Below are positions 1-7,980 of a stretch of 64,000 nucleotides of DNA, piece after piece. The position numbers and the translations under genes are program-made. Below the pieces are notes generated by a model. The model was not told the DNA's origin and ran no database searches. It saw nothing but the letters and a program-made list of their open reading frames with translations. Source of the stretch: Candidatus Leptofilum proximum (GTDB lineage Bacteria; Chloroflexota; Anaerolineae; Promineifilales; Promineifilaceae); the NCBI GenBank assembly GCA_016710325.1, contig JADJXK010000002.1:310001-374000 (forward strand). The letters run 5' to 3'. The first letter of the stretch is position 1. Every line of letters begins with the position of its first letter.

Positions 1-770
1 AGTTCGTAGATGGCGATTGGCCCGTTGAGCGCATTGTGCTGGCTGCGGCTGCCCATCCAGGCGTCATCGTGCCACTCATAGTTGTTGATGTTCCACACCA
101 CCGAAGCCGTGTCGGGCCGCATCTGGCTGGCGAAGGCCACGGGATCGGACTTGGCGACGGTGTAATCTTTGTAATTGGTTTTGATTTCGTACTTGTAAAG
201 GCTGCCTTGCCCTAGACCGGGAATGAAGATTTCCCAGAGACCGCTGCCGGGATGAAAACGCATGGGGTGGCGACGGCCGTCCCAATTATTAAAGTCACCA
301 ATGACGCTGACGCGCCGGGCATTCGGCGCCCAGACCAAAAAACGCGTACCGCTCACGCCGTTGATGGTCATCAGGTGTGCGCCCAGGTGGTCGTAGGCTT
401 GCTCATGGGTGCCTTCGGCCAGCAAGTAGCGGTCGGTGTCGGACAGGGTTGAGGTAAAGGTGTAGGGGTCTTCGTATAGTACTGTATCGCCGCCGTAGGT
501 TTGTGCCTGGAACTGGTAAGGCGTGCCCAGAGTGATGTTGGGTAGGACGATGTCAAAAAAACCATCCCAGTGCTGGCGGGTGAGGGGATGTGTTTGCCCT
601 TGAATCTGCACGGAGACGTGCAGCGCCTGGGGATAAAAGGTGCGGATGGCCAGCCCGCCGTCTACTTCATGCGGTCCCAGCACGGCAAACGGATTGCCGT
701 GGTAACCGCCCACAATCGCTTCAATATCACGTGCATTCACGCTTGCTGCTTGTTTTTCTTCCTGGGACAT
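1..770 (-). CDS. glgB: 1,4-alpha-glucan branching enzyme, N-terminal part
   Basis: The gene runs leftwards off the window edge; about 256 N-terminal residues are visible. The start is an ATG at 768-770 preceded by GGAAG at a good distance. The protein opens with a helical stretch containing GGYHGNPFAVLGPH, typical of the GlgB N1 domain, then a second beta-sandwich (CBM48 type) with FLVWAPNARRVSVIGDFNNW and LYKYEI. The catalytic GH13 barrel lies outside. The family transfers segments of alpha-1,4-glucan to alpha-1,6 branches during glycogen synthesis in the cytosol. The assignment rests on strong motif recognition; whether the catalytic half is intact cannot be seen. Confidence 0.93.
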   Translation of the reverse strand, partial: MSQEEKQAASVNARDIEAIVGGYHGNPFAVLGPHEVDGGLAIRTFYPQALHVSVQIQGQTHPLTRQHWDGFFDIVLPNITLGTPYQFQAQTYGGDTVLYEDPYTFTSTLSDTDRYLLAEGTHEQAYDHLGAHLMTINGVSGTRFLVWAPNARRVSVIGDFNNWDGRRHPMRFHPGSGLWEIFIPGLGQGSLYKYEIKTNYKDYTVAKSDPVAFASQMRPDTASVVWNINNYEWHDDAWMGSRSQHNALNGPIAIYE

Positions 771-1634
771 ATTCACTTCCTAACTTTATCGGAGAAAATC
801 AACTTGCAGCTATTGTACTCGATTCACTCTATCGTCCCAAAAGCCAGACGAAATTGTACCGGCCGCTTTTCTGTGCTGTACTGGGGATGGTGGCTGCCTG
901 AGTGGATCGTTTCACTTTTGGGCCAATATTTTTACCTGGGGACTGTATGTGGCAGCCATATTCAACCCCGTAAAAATGCCGGGTTATCTCCTTCCGCTGG
1001 GCTTGCTGGCGCAGCTAATATACACGAGCAGGATCGGCCTCATTCAGAGCATGCCGGTAGCGCATAAAAACGACGCCTGTTGGTAAGGGAGAAGCTTCCA
1101 CCAGGAAAGGGAGTGTTGTATTTGGCTGCGGCGGAGCAGGAGGTTTAATAGGGCAGATCCCGTGCCTTGGGATCATCGGCCAGGTAGGGTTGCTGATTTG
1201 CCCTTTGCACTGCCTGAATCGATAAAGGATTTGCCCTGACAATAAGCCAGTTTTCAGGCAAGGCTTCGCGCTGGATGGTATCGCCACTGTTGGTAATGAG
1301 GAATGACCGCCCCCACAAAGATGCAGGATTGAGAGACGGCCGTTGCACAGTCCTGGTAATCATTTGTTTGCGCCCTGTTGCCGGGATTGGCGGACTCCCG
1401 GCACATTTGTACTCGCGGCGGGCACATTCTCACCATCTCTGATGAATATGCAGAATTATGCCTTGGCGAGTAAAACACATACCCTCTGCGTTTTTTATTG
1501 TACAACGCGTGTCAACATCTAGTTGGCTTCGTATAGCAGGAAGTGAGTTGTCTCATTGCGCTGTGGCCGCCTCTGGCCGTGCCACTTCTTTTGCCGGGAC
1601 AATGGCTCACGAAAGGCTGGTGGTTAAGGTAGGC

Positions 1635-1700
1635 GGCGTGGCGAGGACGCCATGCCGCAGCCAAGTGTTGAGGTAGGCAGTATGGCGTCACCGCCACGCC
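1635..1700. repeat. imperfect 19-bp inverted repeat
   Basis: The arms at 1635-1653 and 1682-1700 match at 17 of 19 positions as inverted repeats (GGCGTGGCGAGGACGCCAT against its partner), with a 28-nt loop. It lies at the point where base composition changes to AT-rich, just before the promoter of the orphan gene. It could be a terminator-like hairpin without a T-run, or an end of an old mobile element; no second copy is seen in the window. Confidence 0.6.
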
Positions 1701-1711
1701 AAGGATAAATA

Positions 1712-1741
1712 TTTACAGCAAAAGGGTTAACTCTTTATACT
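1712..1741 (+). promoter_or_regulatory. sigma70-like promoter of the orphan gene
   Basis: TTTACA at 1712-1717 and TATACT at 1736-1741 are separated by 18 bp. This suits a vegetative promoter starting transcription near 1748, about 65 nt before the ATG at 1815. The AT-rich setting raises the chance of accidental matches, so this is a reasonable candidate only. Confidence 0.45.
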
Positions 1742-1814
1742 TACTCATTGTGTAACTTTTTTTCGTGCGCTTCTTAACTTAGTTATCTGATCCTAAATAT
1801 AAGGTGGAACCAAA

Positions 1815-3047
1815 ATGAAAAAAAATGATATTCATGGCCTTCATATGACTATTGGTACTAGCCCAGTAAGTAATTTGGAAATGGCTCTTGAACAAGAGCT
1901 TGATTTAGTGAAGGTAGCCATTCTATATGCGGATAGTGTGAAATTGTATAGCCCAACTTATTCTATGTTGCATATGATGTCTCAGATGAATGATTTACCT
2001 CCTCAACTGAAAGTCAGATTGTTGAGAAGGACCATTCCTTATATAGAAAACAATTCCGACGATGGGCAATTGAAGTATTTTTTGAAAGGCTATGAGAGGC
2101 GAATTCGAGAGAATAAAAGGAAGGAAATTGATTTAGCTTTCCAGCAGCAATTTGAAAATTCCTGGGGGCAAATTCAAGACGTTGTATTAAATATTTTGAG
2201 GAACACACCGTTCCATGATTTAGCTAATATGGTTGAAGCGGAACGTTTAGAAATTCATCCTTTTAGGCAATCTCGAAGCGAAAGAATGATTGTAGAGAAT
2301 ATTGTCGATTGTATTGCTTTGGCTTCAAGATCGCCCAAATTGAAATCAAGAAGTTCGAGTATTGATGCTCGAAATGATGCTTTAATAACAGAGTTTGTAA
2401 ACGGTGTTAGCGACGCTGTAACAAGTGGGGACACTTACCCGCTGTTCGATTCGGAAACGAGTAATTTGGTGCGCCTTGGAGTAAAAGAGGGAAAGATCAA
2501 GGTGTCTGATACTGGCATCAGGCAAGGCAAACATAGTACCCTAGCCGCTCAACTTTTTGAGCGGCTTCCATTATTTGAACAAGCCTCTTTGGATGAAATT
2601 CTTGATATTCGCTCGGAATTAGAAAAGTATTTAACTCGATATCGTCGGGCGGTAATTAATTTCTCTAGTGAAATAAGATCTGCTTATTGGGATGATGATT
2701 TTCCCATTGAGGCTGAAGAATTGTTTATTAGAGAAGTCGCTCCAGCAATCCAAGATTTAGAAGAAACAATAGAAGAAAACAAAATCCTAACTGCGTTTTT
2801 GAAAAAACACTCTGATTCCCCGTTAATTTTGCCAACAAATGCAGCATTAGGTTTGATTATGTCTCAGAATTTGCCAGGTGAGATCATTAGAGGATTAGGA
2901 TTGGGCATTGCTGCATCAAGTGTGGCATTTGTTTATGGTGTTTATGATGAATGGAAAAGCGGGAAAAAAGTTGTTGAACAGAACAATTTGTACTTTTACT
3001 ATCAAGCAGCTCAAAAAGTAGAAAAGCGCATTAAAAAGAGAAAGTGA
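1815..3047 (+). CDS. orphan AT-rich protein of unknown function
   Basis: 410 residues, starting at an ATG with AGGTGG about 8 nt upstream. I do not recognise the family. The protein is mainly charged and probably helical. Two stretches look like conserved cores: ILYADSVKLYSPTYSML near residue 36 and FEQASLDEILDIRSELEKYL near residue 255. A hydrophobic, glycine-containing segment near residues 357-373 is followed by a basic tail ending in KKRK, so weak membrane association is possible. Base composition is far more AT-rich than its neighbours, A/T-ending codons dominate, and the ACGGCCGT palindrome is absent throughout. With a recombinase directly downstream, this suggests recent horizontal transfer. 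No toxin, nuclease or ATPase motif is visible. Confidence 0.85.
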   Translation: MKKNDIHGLHMTIGTSPVSNLEMALEQELDLVKVAILYADSVKLYSPTYSMLHMMSQMNDLPPQLKVRLLRRTIPYIENNSDDGQLKYFLKGYERRIRENKRKEIDLAFQQQFENSWGQIQDVVLNILRNTPFHDLANMVEAERLEIHPFRQSRSERMIVENIVDCIALASRSPKLKSRSSSIDARNDALITEFVNGVSDAVTSGDTYPLFDSETSNLVRLGVKEGKIKVSDTGIRQGKHSTLAAQLFERLPLFEQASLDEILDIRSELEKYLTRYRRAVINFSSEIRSAYWDDDFPIEAEELFIREVAPAIQDLEETIEENKILTAFLKKHSDSPLILPTNAALGLIMSQNLPGEIIRGLGLGIAASSVAFVYGVYDEWKSGKKVVEQNNLYFYYQAAQKVEKRIKKRK

Positions 3048-3121
3048 GCTCACTCTCTCATGGGTAATTTTCTCGCTCGACATCTTGCTCCTGATAATGT
3101 TTATTAATACGAGTATGTGGT

Positions 3122-4174
3122 ATGATACACGGCATGGCACAGAAACATAACAAAACACTCCCCTGCTCCGACAGGGAAATTCCTAACGAACACCCGTTTC
3201 CCCAACTGACGCTTTTTCTGCGCGAGGTGGGCCTGAACAGCGAGCGTACCGAGCGGGCCTACCGCGCGGGGCTGCGTGCGTTTGCCGATTGGCTGCAAAC
3301 GCACGGGCCGCACCACAGCCTGGAAGACACCTGGCCCCTCTCCCCTACCCCCCTGCAAACGGCCGATGTCCTGGCCTTTCGCAGCTGGCTGCTGGCTAAC
3401 CGCGCCCAGGCCACAACTACCACGTACATTGCGGCCGTTCTCAACTACCTCCACTTTCTGGATGGCATCGATCAGCTGCCGGAAGGGATTCAACTGGGCA
3501 AACTGGCGCAGCAGCGCAAACGACGGCGCGTGGAGCGCAATCAGGCCGCTTCTGTGGTGGATCTGGACGAGGCGCGGCAGGAGATGCCCAACGTGGTGGG
3601 TTATTACAACAAATTGCCTCTCCCGCCGCAAAACGATGCCTACAACCGCCGCCTCTCCCTGCTGCGCGACCGGGCGCTGGTGAATTTGTTGTACTCCACC
3701 GCTGCACGTCTATCCGAAATTCTGGCGCTGAACCGGACCCAGGTGGGGAACGGCCGTTCCCAAACCGCCACCATCATCGGCAAAGGTCAGCGCCCACGAA
3801 CCCTGCATATCATGCCCTACGCCCAGGAAACAATTCAAGCGTATTTGCGTGAGCGTTCAGACAGCAATCCTGCGCTGTTTGTCTCCCACAGCCGTAACGC
3901 CGGTGGGGCCAGGCTCACGCAGTCCGGCGCTCACAACGTCGTCAAGAAGGCGGTGAAGGCGCTGCGGCTGGAGCCAACACTGTCCGCTCATGATTTTCGC
4001 CATTACCGGGCCACCCAACTGCTGCGCGACGGCATGCCGCTGGAAGTGGTGCAAGAACTGCTAGGACATGCCGATGTTTCCACCACCCGGTCCATTTATG
4101 CCCCCGTTTTAGGCGTGCAGGTGGTACGGGAATGGCTGGACAATATGGATCAACCGCCCGACAAAAGTCATTGA
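3122..4174 (+). CDS. tyrosine recombinase / integrase (XerC/D-like)
   Basis: 350 residues, with an N-terminal SAM-like core-binding domain (about 25-125) and a C-terminal catalytic domain (about 175-335). All catalytic residues can be placed: Arg196 in AARLSE, Lys221 in GKGQRPR, His290 and Arg293 in HDFRH, His316 in LLGHAD and the nucleophile Tyr326 in SIYAPV. It should cut and rejoin DNA through a 3'-phosphotyrosine. A start at 3134 (MAQK) is also possible; neither has a strong ribosome site. Unlike the AT-rich gene before it, this gene has host-like composition and one ACGGCCGT copy. It could be a mobile-element integrase or a resident solitary recombinase; no attachment site is proven. Confidence 0.9.
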   Translation: MIHGMAQKHNKTLPCSDREIPNEHPFPQLTLFLREVGLNSERTERAYRAGLRAFADWLQTHGPHHSLEDTWPLSPTPLQTADVLAFRSWLLANRAQATTTTYIAAVLNYLHFLDGIDQLPEGIQLGKLAQQRKRRRVERNQAASVVDLDEARQEMPNVVGYYNKLPLPPQNDAYNRRLSLLRDRALVNLLYSTAARLSEILALNRTQVGNGRSQTATIIGKGQRPRTLHIMPYAQETIQAYLRERSDSNPALFVSHSRNAGGARLTQSGAHNVVKKAVKALRLEPTLSAHDFRHYRATQLLRDGMPLEVVQELLGHADVSTTRSIYAPVLGVQVVREWLDNMDQPPDKSH

Positions 4175-4224
4175 GTAATTGGGTAATTGACTGCCAAATT
4201 ACCCAATTACTTAATTACCCAATA
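4175..4224. repeat. 14-bp perfect hairpin plus partial third copy after the integrase
   Basis: GTAATTGGGTAATT at 4175-4188 is perfectly inverted at 4197-4210 with an 8-nt loop, and a partial further copy (AATTACCCAATA) follows at 4213-4224. It starts one base after the integrase stop codon. It could act as a transcription terminator without a clean T-run, a dispersed intergenic repeat, or part of a recombination site. Confidence 0.7.
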
Positions 4225-4339
4225 CTCTCCTTTCCCCTGGTGACAATGAACTCGGGCTTTTGTGACGTTTGTTACTACGGCCGTTTCCCCCTAAAACCTA
4301 TACTCGGAACCGAACATTTGATTTACAAGCTGCAAATAC

Positions 4340-4393
4340 AGCCACAGCGAAACCGCAACTTTTACCTTTTCCTTCCTCTGTTTCGCTGTGGCT
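4340..4393 (+). promoter_or_regulatory. long hairpin in the alanine dehydrogenase leader
   Basis: AGCCACAGCGAAAC at 4340-4353 is perfectly inverted at 4380-4393, giving a 14-bp stem with a 26-nt pyrimidine-rich loop. It is followed by TACTTTTTCC and then the ribosome site AGGAG of the dehydrogenase gene. The hairpin plus T-rich stretch looks like an attenuator or terminator placed just before the gene. Its function is inferred from structure alone. Confidence 0.55.
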
Positions 4394-4415
4394 TACTTTT
4401 TCCAAGGAGCGTGTG

Positions 4416-5510
4416 ATGGATTTTGGCGTACCACGAGAAGTCCGCGATTTAGAGTCGCGGGTGGGACTTTCCCCCGCCGGGGTGTTTACCCTGGCCAGGG
4501 CTGGCCATACCGTTTACATCGAAACAAGCGCCGGGCTTGCCGCCGGTTTTTCTGATGAAGATTACCGCGACGCCGGGGGGAAAATTGTCTATTCGGCGCA
4601 GGAAGCATACGGCCGTGCCGATGTGGTGGCCAAAGTCACCCGCCCCACTGCGGCGGAGCATGCCCTCTTTCGTCCTGGCCAGACGATTTTTTCTTTTCTC
4701 CACCTGCCCGTTTCCTCGCCTGATTTGCTGGAGGCGCTGACGGAGCGAGAAATTACGGCCGTTTCCTACGAACTAATCGAAGAAAGCGACGGCACGCGCC
4801 CGGTGCTGCTGCCCGCCAGTATCGTGGCCGGACGCATGGCGCCGATTGTGGCCGGGCGCCTGCTGCGCAGCGACTACAACGGGCGCGGCATTTTGCTCAG
4901 TGGGCTGCCGGGTGTGCCCGCTGCGGTGGTGGTGATTGTCGGAGGCGGCACGTTGGGCAGCAACGCAGCGCGCGCCTTCATCGGCGTTGGGGCCGAGGTG
5001 ACCGTGCTGGACCAGGACCCACGCAAGCTGCAAAACCTGTACGACACGCTAAACGGCCGTGTCACCACCATGTTTGCCAACGAGCTGAATCTCAAACGCG
5101 CCACCCACTTTGCCGACGTGCTGATAGGGGCGGCATCCAAGTCTGGCCGTCGTGCGCCAATTGTAGTCAGCCGCGACATGGTAAAACAGATGCGGCGCGG
5201 CTCGGTGATCATCGATTATGCCATCGACGAAGGCGGTTGTGTGGAAACCAGCCGCCCCACCACGCTGCGTAACACTACTTTTGTGGCCGAGGGCATCATT
5301 CACCACTGCGTGCCCAACATGACGGCCGCTTACGGCCGTACCACCAGCTACGCCATCACCAACGCCGCCCTGCCCTACCTGTTGGCCGTGGGCGAAGGGG
5401 ACATTTTGTCGGCCAGTGAACAGTTGGTGGCATTAAAACGAGGCATTACGTTGGTGAACGGCCGTTTGGTCCACCATGAAGTTGCCCAGGCCCTGGGGCA
5501 ATCCTTATAA
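4416..5510 (+). CDS. ald: alanine dehydrogenase
   Basis: 364 residues from the ATG at 4416, chosen because AGGAG precedes it and because the protein then begins with the family-typical MDFGVPREV. The enzyme interconverts L-alanine and pyruvate plus ammonium using NAD. Lys73 (VVAKVTRP) and His96 (FLHLP) match the known pyruvate-binding lysine and catalytic histidine. The Rossmann motif is IVGGGTLGSNAA, near residue 173. The length fits the family. With the downstream CoA-transferase and the facing 2-oxoacid oxidoreductase operon it suggests amino-acid catabolism. A leader hairpin lies just upstream. A related transhydrogenase alpha-like fold is less likely given the full-length match. Confidence 0.9.
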   Translation: MDFGVPREVRDLESRVGLSPAGVFTLARAGHTVYIETSAGLAAGFSDEDYRDAGGKIVYSAQEAYGRADVVAKVTRPTAAEHALFRPGQTIFSFLHLPVSSPDLLEALTEREITAVSYELIEESDGTRPVLLPASIVAGRMAPIVAGRLLRSDYNGRGILLSGLPGVPAAVVVIVGGGTLGSNAARAFIGVGAEVTVLDQDPRKLQNLYDTLNGRVTTMFANELNLKRATHFADVLIGAASKSGRRAPIVVSRDMVKQMRRGSVIIDYAIDEGGCVETSRPTTLRNTTFVAEGIIHHCVPNMTAAYGRTTSYAITNAALPYLLAVGEGDILSASEQLVALKRGITLVNGRLVHHEVAQALGQSL

Positions 5511-5511
5511 A

Positions 5512-5544
5512 AAATTGGTCCAATCTTGAAGATTGGACCAATTT
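5512..5544. repeat. 33-bp near-perfect palindrome between ald and the CoA-transferase
   Basis: Arms at 5512-5527 and 5529-5544 are perfect inverted repeats of 16 bp around one central base; the core is AATTGGTCCAATCTT. A related 15-16 bp dyad (AGATTGGACCAATCTT) recurs at 6882-6897 just after the CoA-transferase, so the gene is flanked by copies. With a 1-nt centre the element suits a DNA-binding operator or cruciform as well as an RNA hairpin. Confidence 0.7.
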
Positions 5545-5568
5545 AACATAACTACCACGAGAATTGAG

Positions 5569-6864
5569 ATGAATTGGGAAAATATTTACCGTCGGAAAGT
5601 AACCGACGTTTCTACTGCACTTAGCCACATTCAATCAGGCAACCGCCTCTACGTGGGCGGCGGCGCAGGTGTGCCCGTCCAGTTAACCCAGGGGCTCACG
5701 CAAAAAGCGGCCGAATTACGCGATGTTGAGCTTACCCACATCCTGACCTTTGCCGAAGCGCCTTATGTGGCGCCGGAGTTCAGCGACAGCTTTCGCGTCA
5801 ATGCTCTGTTTATTGGCGCTAACGTGCGCAAGGCTGTCGCCGAAGGCCGCGCCGACTTTACCCCCATTTTCCTTTCGGAAATTCCTGGGCTGTTTCGCAA
5901 TGGCATTCTTCCTATCGACGTCGCCCTGATTTCCGTATCGCCGCCAGATGAGCATGGCTTTTGCAGCTTTGGCGTGGAGGTAGGCACCACCAAGCCAGCG
6001 GCCGAATCGGCCAAAATCATTATCGCTGAAGTGAATCAACAAATGCCCCGCACGCATGGCGACAGCTTCATTCATGTCAGCCGCCTGCACCACATCATCG
6101 AAGCAAGCTATCCGCTACCCGAATCGCCCCAAGGTGGCAGCTCAAGTGAGCATTTGCAAATTGGCGAGTTTATCGCCGAAATGATTCCCAACGGTGCGAC
6201 GCTGCAAATGGGCATTGGCAGCATTCCTGATGCCGTGCTGCGCTGCCTGGGCAGCCACAAGGATTTGGGCATTCACACCGAGCTGTTTTCTGACGGGGTG
6301 ATTGAGATGGTGGAAAACGGGGTGATTACCTGTGCCCAAAAAACTTTCCATCCCGGCAAAATTGTGGCTGGTTTCCTCTTTGGCACCCAGGGATTGTATG
6401 ACTTCATCGACAACAACCCCATGATCGAAATGCATCCCACAGACTACGTAAACGATCCGTTCAACATCGCCCAAAACGAGAAGATGGTGGCCATCAATGC
6501 CGCTCTGCAAATTGATCTCACTGGCCAGGTGTGCGCCGACTCCATCGGGCCGCGTTTTTACAGCGGCGTGGGCGGGCAGTTGGACTTCATCCGGGGGGCG
6601 GCACGGTCCAAAGGCGGCCTGCCGATCATTGCCTGCCTGTCCACGGCGCAGGGTAGCAAGGTCAGCCGCATTGTGCCTATGCTCAACCACGGTGCTGGCG
6701 TGGTCACCACCCGCAACGATGTGCATTTTGTGGTTACGGAGTATGGCGTGGCTAATTTGTACGGCCGTACCATCCGCGAACGAGCCCAGGCGTTGATTCA
6801 AATTTCGGCGCCCCAGTTTCGTGAAGAATTAACGGCCGCTGCCAAATCCCTCGGCTATTTCTAG
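5569..6864 (+). CDS. acetyl-CoA hydrolase/transferase family (4-hydroxybutyrate CoA-transferase-like)
   Basis: 431 residues from the ATG at 5569; an earlier in-frame start at 5533 would lie inside the palindrome and lacks family similarity. The N terminus MNWENIYRRKVT resembles 4-hydroxybutyrate CoA-transferases. Glu238 in HTELFSDG sits where the family's catalytic glutamate forms the CoA thioester intermediate, and LQMGIGSIPDAV precedes it. The family moves CoA between acyl-CoA and carboxylates such as acetate, propionate, butyrate or 4-hydroxybutyrate. The exact substrate cannot be read from sequence. It may be co-transcribed with ald. Confidence 0.87.
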   Translation: MNWENIYRRKVTDVSTALSHIQSGNRLYVGGGAGVPVQLTQGLTQKAAELRDVELTHILTFAEAPYVAPEFSDSFRVNALFIGANVRKAVAEGRADFTPIFLSEIPGLFRNGILPIDVALISVSPPDEHGFCSFGVEVGTTKPAAESAKIIIAEVNQQMPRTHGDSFIHVSRLHHIIEASYPLPESPQGGSSSEHLQIGEFIAEMIPNGATLQMGIGSIPDAVLRCLGSHKDLGIHTELFSDGVIEMVENGVITCAQKTFHPGKIVAGFLFGTQGLYDFIDNNPMIEMHPTDYVNDPFNIAQNEKMVAINAALQIDLTGQVCADSIGPRFYSGVGGQLDFIRGAARSKGGLPIIACLSTAQGSKVSRIVPMLNHGAGVVTTRNDVHFVVTEYGVANLYGRTIRERAQALIQISAPQFREELTAAAKSLGYF

Positions 6865-6907
6865 CTTGTGAAACGTGTGAGATTGGACCAATCTTAGATG
6901 CAGGCAC

Positions 6908-6940
6908 AAAAAAAAGGTGGAGCGGTTTTTCCGCCCCACC
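6908..6940 (-). terminator. intrinsic terminator of the kor operon
   Basis: On the minus strand a 10-bp stem (GGTGGGGCGG with CCGCTCCACC, one mismatch, 6916-6940) is followed by eight T residues (6908-6915). It lies about 55 nt after the stop codon of the gamma-subunit gene. It may also slow plus-strand transcription from the CoA-transferase, but the T-run favours minus-strand termination. Confidence 0.8.
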
Positions 6941-6993
6941 CTTCTCAATTAAATCCCCGGTAAAACAAAACTAAACAGGCACTTAAAACAAAA

Positions 6994-7548
6994 CTAAACA
7001 AGTGCTGCTTCCAGAACGGCCGCACGGAAGCCAGCCCGCAGCACCTCCAGGTTGCCCTGAAGGAACTGCTGTTTATTTTCCGGAAGGTGGTCGTGTAGGG
7101 CTTCTTCAACGGCCGTTACCGGTAAAACCAGGTGGCGGGCCAGCATGGCGCCTATCATGGCCATGTTCAGCATCTTCACCGTGCCAAATTCGGCCGCCAG
7201 GTCGTTGGCCGGGATGGTCACAATGTCTATATCGCGGCGCGGCGCTTCTACCTGCACGATGCTGCTGTTGACAACTAGCAGCCCGCCCGGCTTCACCAGC
7301 GGCGCGTACTTGGCGTAGGACGGCTGGTTAAACACCAGCGCAATATCTGGCTCGGCCACGATGGGCGCGCCAACGGGATCATGACTGATGATCACCGTGC
7401 AGTTAGCTGTGCCGCCGCGCATTTCTGGACCATAAGACGGGATCCAGGTGACAAAACGGCCGTTATCCATGCCCGCATACGCCAGTAGTTGACCGGCAAA
7501 CAAAACACCCTGGCCACCAAAGCCAGAAATTATAATTGAAGTTTCCAT
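6994..7548 (-). CDS. korC: 2-oxoacid:ferredoxin oxidoreductase, gamma subunit
   Basis: 184 residues from the ATG at 7548, with GGAT upstream; a start 15 nt earlier is possible. The N terminus contains SGFGGQGVLFAGQLLAYAG, and SYGPEMRGGTANCTV follows; both are hallmarks of the gamma domain. This subunit completes the CoA-dependent oxidative decarboxylase that passes electrons to ferredoxin. It is the last gene of the operon, separated from the beta gene by an aminotransferase and a small protein. Substrate choice (2-oxoglutarate, branched-chain 2-oxoacid or other) cannot be settled from sequence. Confidence 0.9.
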   Translation of the reverse strand: METSIIISGFGGQGVLFAGQLLAYAGMDNGRFVTWIPSYGPEMRGGTANCTVIISHDPVGAPIVAEPDIALVFNQPSYAKYAPLVKPGGLLVVNSSIVQVEAPRRDIDIVTIPANDLAAEFGTVKMLNMAMIGAMLARHLVLPVTAVEEALHDHLPENKQQFLQGNLEVLRAGFRAAVLEAALV

Positions 7549-7570
7549 TGTGTTAATCCTCATTAGTGCA

Positions 7571-7909
7571 TTAGCTGGAGTCAGAGCGAATCATGTGCTC
7601 GTCAACCATTGTGGTCAGCAAATCGCGCCGGTTCTTTTCGCGCAGGGATTGGGCCAGCACATCGGCGCTCAGCGCTTTTGGATCATGGCTCAAATCCGCC
7701 TCCTGTTTGGCGACAGACTGGCTGTACCAGACAGTGACAGTGAACAGCTCACTTTCAGGTACTGCCACTTCACTGACCTGAATGACCTTGTAATGGCTCG
7801 CCTCGACATCATTCAGGAACGCAGCCAACTCATTGCGCACGATATTTTGCTGGCTCACCACGTCTTGTTCTGCATTCACCCGACCGGAAAAAGTTTTATA
7901 GACAATCAT
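7571..7909 (-). CDS. small conserved-looking protein inside the kor operon
   Basis: 112 residues from an ATG at 7909 with GGAG at a spacing of 8; a GTG 9 nt upstream is less well placed. I do not recognise a domain. It is soluble, acidic and probably mixed alpha/beta (MIVYKTFSGRVNAEQ, then YKVIQVSEVAVPESELFTV), without cysteines or transmembrane segments. It lies 22 nt before the gamma-subunit gene and about 70 nt after the aminotransferase, so it is probably translated with them. A regulatory or assembly role for the oxidoreductase is only a guess from position. Confidence 0.7.
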   Translation of the reverse strand: MIVYKTFSGRVNAEQDVVSQQNIVRNELAAFLNDVEASHYKVIQVSEVAVPESELFTVTVWYSQSVAKQEADLSHDPKALSADVLAQSLREKNRRDLLTTMVDEHMIRSDSS

Positions 7910-7980
7910 CCCCGACACTCCTTTGCAAAAACAATGCCGCTGGCAGGTTTTTGCACTACATTAGACGCTGTCCAGGACTA

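Larger units (their letters stand above)
771..1814. other. gene-poor stretch, possible decayed coding remnant
   Basis: About 1 kb between glgB and the orphan gene has no convincing gene. A minus-strand reading frame at 1145-1363 has protein-like composition (SLNPASLWGRSFLITN, ending in DLPY), but it has no recognisable domain and no clear ribosome site, so it may be a fragment of a lost gene. Only one ACGGCCGT palindrome (about 1336-1343) lies here. A large imperfect hairpin sits at 1635-1700. The composition shifts from GC-rich to AT-rich near 1700. Confidence 0.5.

Noticed and set aside
1815..3047. Orphan AT-rich protein as a defence nuclease or toxin
   Set aside because: No P-loop, nuclease, TIR, HEPN or toxin motif is visible; the call would be guesswork.
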